Source: an uncultured bacterium
Lineage (GTDB): Bacteria; Bacillota; Clostridia; Oscillospirales; Acutalibacteraceae
Direction of reading: 5' to 3'
Assembly: GCA_905215105.1 (NCBI GenBank)
Contig: CAJMOI010000012.1
Coordinates: forward strand, 1-25,409
Length of the DNA stretch: 25,409 bases
A program made the translations under genes and the position numbers. Under the pieces are notes generated by a model, which worked only from the letters and a program-made list of their open reading frames with translations, had not been told where the DNA came from and did no database searches. Below, one piece after another: positions 20,597 through 25,409 of this stretch (positions within the stretch are counted from its first letter, which is position 1; each line of letters opens with the position of its first letter).

Positions 20597-20636
20597 CAAA
20601 AACCGCTTGCAGCATTTTCCACTGCAAGCGGTTTTA
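20597..20636. terminator. Bidirectional terminator between the oxidoreductase and pfkA
   Basis: AACCGCTTGCAG (20601-20612) pairs exactly with CTGCAAGCGGTT (20622-20633). T-runs follow on the plus strand (GGTTTTATC) and on the minus strand (CGGTTTTTGTTT), so it serves both convergent genes. Confidence 0.93.
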
Positions 20637-20654
20637 TCATACGATTTCGTAAAA

Positions 20655-21623
20655 TCAGATGGAAATATGCAGGGCGATTTCATACAGATCCTTGTCGAAA
20701 ACGCGCTTCATATCCAGAGCCTCGGTAATATCGAAGTCCACAACCTTGCTCTCTCTGTAAGCGACCACACGGTTGCCGATGCCCTTATCCAGCAGCTCTA
20801 CTGCATGATAGCCCATACGGCTGGCCATCACACGGTCACGCAGAGTGGGAGAACCACCGCGCTGCACATGACCCAGAACCGTTGCACGGGATTCAATGCC
20901 GGTCTGCTCCTGAATGTCCTTTGCCAGCTTATCCACGCCGCCGACACCCTCGGCCACGATGATGATGAAGTGCTTCTTGCCGGTTTTCTGGGTGAACTTC
21001 ATGCGCTGGATGACATCGCGCTCGAAGTCATAAGGAACTTCCGGCACCAGGATGGCAGTTGCGCCCACAGCAATACCGGTCTGAAGAGCGATGTCGCCGC
21101 AGCGGCGTCCCATCACTTCCACCACGCTGCAGCGGTCGTGAGACTCGGTGGTGTCACGCAGACGGTCTACCATTTCCATAGCAGTGTTCATGGCGGTGTC
21201 AAAGCCCACCGTATATTCTGTACATGCAATATCGTTATCAATGGTACCGGGGATGCCGATGCAGGGGATGCCTGCGTTGGTCAGGTCACGAGCGCCGCGG
21301 AAAGAACCGTCGCCGCCGATGACTACCACACCGTCAATTCCCATTTCACGGCACTTGTCAGCAGCCTTTTTTACGCCTGCGGGAGTATTGTATTCAGGGC
21401 TGCGGGCTGTATACAAAAAGGTACCGCCGCGATGGATAATATCGGAAACGCTGCGCAGGTTCATGGGGAACATATCGCCATTCAACAGGCCGTTGTATCC
21501 TCTGCGAACGCCGTACACCTCCATACCGTAAGAGATACCGGCACGAACGACTGCGCGAAGCGCGGCATTCATTCCGGGGGCGTCTCCTCCGCTGGTCAAC
21601 ACGGCAATCTTTTTGGTACTCAT
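20655..21623 (-). CDS. pfkA: ATP-dependent 6-phosphofructokinase
   Basis: A 322-residue glycolytic enzyme, the usual length for the bacterial tetrameric form. It phosphorylates fructose 6-phosphate to fructose 1,6-bisphosphate. Motifs visible: SGGDAPGMNAAL at 11-22 for ATP, GGDGSFRGA at 103-111 (the Gly at 104 with Gly106 favours ATP over pyrophosphate use), the catalytic PGTIDND at 125-131 with Asp129, MGRRCG at 171-176 and HVQRGGSPT for the sugar phosphate. AGGAGG precedes the ATG. It lies downstream of dnaE in the same direction, but has its own strong promoter and a terminator in between, so the two are probably separate transcripts. Confidence 0.97.
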   Translation of the reverse strand: MSTKKIAVLTSGGDAPGMNAALRAVVRAGISYGMEVYGVRRGYNGLLNGDMFPMNLRSVSDIIHRGGTFLYTARSPEYNTPAGVKKAADKCREMGIDGVVVIGGDGSFRGARDLTNAGIPCIGIPGTIDNDIACTEYTVGFDTAMNTAMEMVDRLRDTTESHDRCSVVEVMGRRCGDIALQTGIAVGATAILVPEVPYDFERDVIQRMKFTQKTGKKHFIIIVAEGVGGVDKLAKDIQEQTGIESRATVLGHVQRGGSPTLRDRVMASRMGYHAVELLDKGIGNRVVAYRESKVVDFDITEALDMKRVFDKDLYEIALHISI

Positions 21624-21707
21624 AGTATACCGTCCTCCTAAACATGTTATAGTCTTATTCCCATTTTAGAATGCAGCAAATGCTGCTCATAACTTTTCTT
21701 ATTCCTT

Positions 21708-21736
21708 ATTATAATAAATAGGCCGCGAATAATCAA
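21708..21736 (-). promoter_or_regulatory. Promoter of pfkA
   Basis: Minus strand TTGATT (21731-21736), 17-bp spacer, consensus TATAAT (21708-21713). The 5' leader of about 80 nt contains a small GCAGCA/TGCTGC hairpin near 21673-21686. Confidence 0.87.
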
Positions 21737-21749
21737 GTATCCTGTATGC

Positions 21750-21771
21750 AAAAAAATCTCCCGCATACGGG
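21750..21771 (-). terminator. Short terminator after dnaE
   Basis: CCCG (21760-21763) pairs with CGGG (21768-21771) around CATA; on the minus strand the stem leads through AGA into a seven-base T-run (21750-21756). The stem is short, so termination may be partial. Confidence 0.55.
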
Positions 21772-21844
21772 CAATCTGTCTCATTTAGCCAATTTTTCAG
21801 AGAAAGGAAGAATATTTTCGATTTTCATGAATGTTCCCCAAACT

Positions 21845-24800
21845 TTATTCCGTCAGCACCACATTTTCACTGCCAAGCAGGCGCTTCAGCTCACGAACCA
21901 GAACCGGGTTGGCATCCACCCGGTAAACCGCCGGAGCCCGGACCAGTTTCCCCGTATCCTGAAAATACAGGTACAGTTCTGTAGGCCCGTCAAAGATGGC
22001 AATATACTGCATGGCTTTCCGATATTCCCGGCTATCTTTTCCCGGAACCTTCAAATATAATCCCGGCCGGGAAGAATGCTTTTTCGGCTGCTGAGGGCTT
22101 TCGCCGGAAGAAAGGGCCTGCCCGGGCAGCGGCGGCGGATCAATCCGGTCACAGACCAGCTTGGTGTCCTTTTCCTCGGTCAGGCTGATGCGGCCTTCCG
22201 CCAATACGATCTGTCCTTCCCGCAAAAGGGTATGGCTCCGGCTGTACACATTGGGGAACACCAGCAGCTCCATGGAGCCGAACAGATCTTCCAGCGTGAC
22301 AAACGCCATAGTACCGCTGCTTTTGGTGAGCTTCTGTTTCACCGACTGCACCGCACCCAGCACCCGTACCCGATTGCCGTCCCGGAATCTGTCCCCGTGC
22401 TCCGCCGCGTCCTTCTGAATCTCCCCCATGGAGACTACCGCTTTCCGCCGGAACAGGTCCGAATACTCTGAAACCGGATGGCCGGACAGATACATTCCGG
22501 TGACTTCCTTTTCCATGGCCAGTTTTTCCGAAGGGGTAAACTCGTCCAGCCGGGGAATCTCCACCTTCTGGCCGGCAGTTTCCGGCGTATCGAAAAAGCC
22601 CATCTGCCCTTCCAGATTCCGGTGGCGGTCATCGTCCAGAGAATCCATCACCAGATTCACCGACGCCAGCATCTCCCGACGGTTATGGCCGAGACCATCC
22701 AGCGCACCGCATTTAATCAAACTTTCCAGCGCCCGCCGGTTCATTTCGAAGGGATACATCCGTTTACAAAAATCGTAATAGGAAACAAAGGGCCCGTTGG
22801 TCTCCCGTTCCCGCACAAGGGACTGCAAAAAGCCGCTGCCCAGATTTTTCACCGCCAGCAATCCGAACCGGATATGCTCTCCCGCCACGGTAAATTCCCG
22901 GCGGCTTTCGTTGACATGAGGCGGCAGCACCTGGATTTTCAGCCGGCTGCATTCCGCCGTATACTCCGCCACTTTTCCGGAAGAATCCAGCACGCTGGTG
23001 AGCAATGCCGCCAGATACTCTCTGGGATAGTGGCATTTCAGCCACGCGGTCTGATAGGCAACGGTGGCATAAGCCGCGGCGTGGGACTTGTTGAACGCAT
23101 AGGAAGCAAAGCTCTCCATCTGGCGGAAAATCTCCTCCGCCGTTTTCTCGTCCACGCCCCGATTGACACAGCCCTCCACTTCCCAGCTTCCGTCCTCTCT
23201 TTGCAGGCCGTGGATAAAGATCTGTTTTTCCCGCTCCATGACGTCGGCCTTTTTTTTGGACATGGCACGGCGCACCACGTCTGCGCGGCCCAGAGAATAG
23301 CCTGCCAGCTCCCGGAAAATCTGCATGACCTGTTCCTGATAGACGATACATCCATAGGTAACGTCCAGAATTTTGGAAAGCCGGGGATGACGGTAGGTGA
23401 CCTTCTCCGGATGATGGCGGTTTTCCACATAGGTGGAGATAAACTGCATGGGACCGGGGCGATAGAGGGAAATCACGGCAATGAGGTCTTCCACATATTC
23501 CGGTTTCAGACTCATGACCACCCGGCGCATTCCCGCCGATTCAAACTGAAACACACCTTCGGTATTCCCCTCGGCAAACAGCCGGAACACCTGCGGATCG
23601 TCCATGGGAATTTCTTCAATGGAAAGCCCCGGCGTTTTCCGGGCCGCCATTTTCACCGTGTTGTCAATGACCGACAGATTTCGCAGGCCGAGAAAATCCA
23701 TTTTCAGAAGTCCCAGCTCTTCCAGCGTGGTCATGGGAAACTGGGTCACAACCGATTCGTCGTTTTTGGCCAGCGGCACATATTCGCTCACCGGCCGGTC
23801 GGTAATCACCACACCGGCTGCATGGGTGGAGGAGTGCCGGGGCATTCCCTCAATTTTCCGGGCCATGTCAATGAGCTCGTGAATCTGCGGGTCTGTGTCG
23901 TACCGGTTTTTCAGGTCGGCGGACACTTCCAGCGCCTTGTCCAACGTCATGTGCAGCTCCATGGGCACCATTTTGGCCACAATATCCGTAGTGGCATAGG
24001 GAATGGCCATGGCCCTGCCCACATCCCGGATAACACCCCGGGCTGCCATGGTACCAAAGGTGACAATCTGGGCCACATGGTCGGCGCCGTATTTCCGAAT
24101 GACATAATCGATGATTTCCTGACGGCGTTCGTCGCTGAAATCAATATCGAAGTCGGGCATACTCACCCGCTCCGGGTTGAGAAACCGCTCGAACAGCAGA
24201 TCATACCGGATAGGATCGATGCCGGTAATGCCGATGCAGTAAGCGGCCAGACTTCCCGCGCCGGAACCTCTTCCCGGCCCTACGGGAATGCCTGCGGATT
24301 TTGCATACCGGACAAAATCATGGACAATGAGATAGTAGTTCACATACCCCATTTTTTCAATCATGTCCAGCTCATAGGCCAGCCGTTTCCGCACCGCCTC
24401 CGGCGGGTTTTCTCCATAATGGCGGATCATCCCCTGCTGGCACTGCTCCCGGAAATAGGCGGTGTTTTCCTGACCGTTGGGCGTTTCAAACCGGGGCAGC
24501 TTAGTCTTGCCGAATTCGAATTCCACCTGACACCGCTGGGCAATGACCTCCGTATTGTCCGCGGCCTCCGGCACTTCCGGAAACAGCCCCCGCATTTCCT
24601 CCTCGGACTTGACATAGAACTCCTCGGAGCCGAACTCCATGGTATCCGGGTCCTCGATAGTATGGTTGGTCTGGATGCACAGCAGGATTTTGTGCATCTG
24701 GCTGTCCTCTTTCCGGATATAGTGGCAGTCGTTGGTCGATACCAGAGGAATGCCCGTTTCCCGGGACAGCCGGATGATCTGGGGATTGATGGCTTTCTGT

Positions 24801-25342
24801 TCTGTCAGTCCGTGATCCTGCAATTCCAGATAAAAATTGCCTTTTCCGAAAATCCCCTCATAGCGCAGCGCTGCTTTCCGGGCTTCTTCATAGTCCCGCA
24901 TGGACAGCGCCCGGGGGATTTCCCCTGCCAGACAGGCAGAAAGGGCAATCAGCCCTTCGTGATACTTCTCCAGCAGCTCAAAGTCCACCCGGGGCTTGCT
25001 GTAAAAACCCTCCGTCCAGGCTCTGGACACCATGGCAATCAGGTTTTGATAGCCCTGCTGGTTTTCGCACAGCAGCACCAGATGGCGGTTTTCCCCGTCC
25101 AGCTCGTGAACCCGGTCAAACCGGGTCCGTTTGGCCACATAGACCTCGCAGCCGATGACCGGATGAATGCCCCGTTTTTTCGCCGCCTTATAAAAATCCA
25201 CGGCGCCGTACATGACGCCGTGGTCGGTAATGGCGATGCTGTCCTGTCCCAGCTCCTGCACCCGGTCCAGCAGTTTTTCAATCCGGCAGGCGCCGTCCAG
25301 CAGGCTGTATTCGGTATGGACGTGAAGATGTGCAAAAGCCAC
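21845..25342 (-). CDS. dnaE: DNA polymerase III subunit alpha (DnaE type)
   Basis: A 1165-residue replicative polymerase. The N-terminal PHP domain begins AFAHLHVHTEYSLLDG and contains ITDHGVMYGAVDFY. The polymerase core has GPGRGSGAGSLAAY and the catalytic PDFDIDFSDERR near residue 400. The C-terminal part carries an OB-fold region (GNRVRVLGAVQSVKQKLTK, TLEDLFGSMELLVFPNVYS). There is no inserted exonuclease domain, which separates it from PolC. I favour the GTG at 25340-25342 because AGGAG lies 8 nt upstream and the product then starts like other DnaE proteins; an ATG two codons earlier (25346-25348) sits only 2 nt from AGGAG. Low-GC Firmicutes carry both PolC and DnaE; which acts as the main leading-strand enzyme here cannot be told from the window. 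Confidence 0.97.
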   Translation of the reverse strand: MAFAHLHVHTEYSLLDGACRIEKLLDRVQELGQDSIAITDHGVMYGAVDFYKAAKKRGIHPVIGCEVYVAKRTRFDRVHELDGENRHLVLLCENQQGYQNLIAMVSRAWTEGFYSKPRVDFELLEKYHEGLIALSACLAGEIPRALSMRDYEEARKAALRYEGIFGKGNFYLELQDHGLTEQKAINPQIIRLSRETGIPLVSTNDCHYIRKEDSQMHKILLCIQTNHTIEDPDTMEFGSEEFYVKSEEEMRGLFPEVPEAADNTEVIAQRCQVEFEFGKTKLPRFETPNGQENTAYFREQCQQGMIRHYGENPPEAVRKRLAYELDMIEKMGYVNYYLIVHDFVRYAKSAGIPVGPGRGSGAGSLAAYCIGITGIDPIRYDLLFERFLNPERVSMPDFDIDFSDERRQEIIDYVIRKYGADHVAQIVTFGTMAARGVIRDVGRAMAIPYATTDIVAKMVPMELHMTLDKALEVSADLKNRYDTDPQIHELIDMARKIEGMPRHSSTHAAGVVITDRPVSEYVPLAKNDESVVTQFPMTTLEELGLLKMDFLGLRNLSVIDNTVKMAARKTPGLSIEEIPMDDPQVFRLFAEGNTEGVFQFESAGMRRVVMSLKPEYVEDLIAVISLYRPGPMQFISTYVENRHHPEKVTYRHPRLSKILDVTYGCIVYQEQVMQIFRELAGYSLGRADVVRRAMSKKKADVMEREKQIFIHGLQREDGSWEVEGCVNRGVDEKTAEEIFRQMESFASYAFNKSHAAAYATVAYQTAWLKCHYPREYLAALLTSVLDSSGKVAEYTAECSRLKIQVLPPHVNESRREFTVAGEHIRFGLLAVKNLGSGFLQSLVRERETNGPFVSYYDFCKRMYPFEMNRRALESLIKCGALDGLGHNRREMLASVNLVMDSLDDDRHRNLEGQMGFFDTPETAGQKVEIPRLDEFTPSEKLAMEKEVTGMYLSGHPVSEYSDLFRRKAVVSMGEIQKDAAEHGDRFRDGNRVRVLGAVQSVKQKLTKSSGTMAFVTLEDLFGSMELLVFPNVYSRSHTLLREGQIVLAEGRISLTEEKDTKLVCDRIDPPPLPGQALSSGESPQQPKKHSSRPGLYLKVPGKDSREYRKAMQYIAIFDGPTELYLYFQDTGKLVRAPAVYRVDANPVLVRELKRLLGSENVVLTE

Positions 25343-25374
25343 CGGCATCACTCCTATTACAATAAATTTGGACA

Positions 25375-25403
25375 GGAAAGCCGGACAGCCAGTCCGGCTT
25401 TCC
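25375..25403 (-). terminator. Perfect hairpin upstream of dnaE (probably terminator of the gene before)
   Basis: GGAAAGCCGGAC (25375-25386) pairs exactly with GTCCGGCTTTCC (25392-25403) around a 5-base loop. On the minus strand it is followed by TGTCCAAATTTATTG, with only weak T content. It likely ends the upstream gene outside the window. Confidence 0.6.
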
Positions 25404-25409
25404 CTCCAT

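Noticed and set aside
19410..20627. A 405-codon minus-strand open frame opposite the oxidoreductase
   Set aside because: It spans a bidirectional terminator and has no ribosome site; the plus-strand gene has promoter, ribosome site and family motifs.

Overview
The window looks like chromosomal DNA of an anaerobic, Gram-positive-type Firmicute, most likely a gut Clostridia member of the Oscillospiraceae/Ruminococcaceae kind. The evidence is an hrcA-grpE-dnaK-dnaJ operon with a perfect CIRCE operator, the [FeFe]-hydrogenase maturase HydG, a TPP-riboswitch-controlled thiamine ECF S-component (ThiT), a DUF6054-type protein, LPXTG-like surface proteins with a class C sortase, strong AGGAGG ribosome binding sites and sigma-A-type TTGACA-17-TATAAT promoters. 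The genus assignment is inference. I see no rRNA, tRNA, CRISPR array, insertion sequence or phage gene.

Layout. (a) 1-2859, plus strand: an exported-protein cluster with three tandem paralogs of a small secreted family (the first cut by the window edge), a three-hairpin spacer, a membrane-tethered protein and a protein with an SPETG wall-sorting tail. (b) 2861-4711, minus: a MarR regulator and a MATE exporter from one promoter. (c) 4731-6487: glycerate kinase (minus) diverging from a DUF6054 gene (plus). (d) 6506-7216, minus: an unrecognised gene with a possible nuclease-like D...QxK motif. (e) 7280-11488, minus: a compact pilus locus made of a beta-helix/D2/Cna-B surface protein (IPHTG), a class C sortase and a Cna-B protein (VPGTG). 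(f) 11763-16793, minus: the heat-shock operon. (g) 16924-17769, minus: thiT behind a TPP riboswitch. (h) 17776-19472, minus: hydG behind a structured leader that contains a terminator. (i) 19518-20637, plus: a Gfo/Idh/MocA oxidoreductase. (j) 20655-25403, minus: pfkA and dnaE.

How it fits together. Regions f, g, i and j are housekeeping or metabolic units with readable promoters, terminators or operators. HrcA should repress its own operon through CIRCE; TPP should terminate thiT transcription; MarR probably represses itself and the MATE pump. The two surface loci are the accessory part. The pilus locus is a recognisable sortase-assembled appendage with an unusual beta-helix front end. The first cluster has no function I can name and is the best candidate here for an undescribed surface system. 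The second candidate is the roughly 190-nt RNA upstream of hydG, which has its own promoter and terminator and two Shine-Dalgarno-complementary CUCCUGC motifs.
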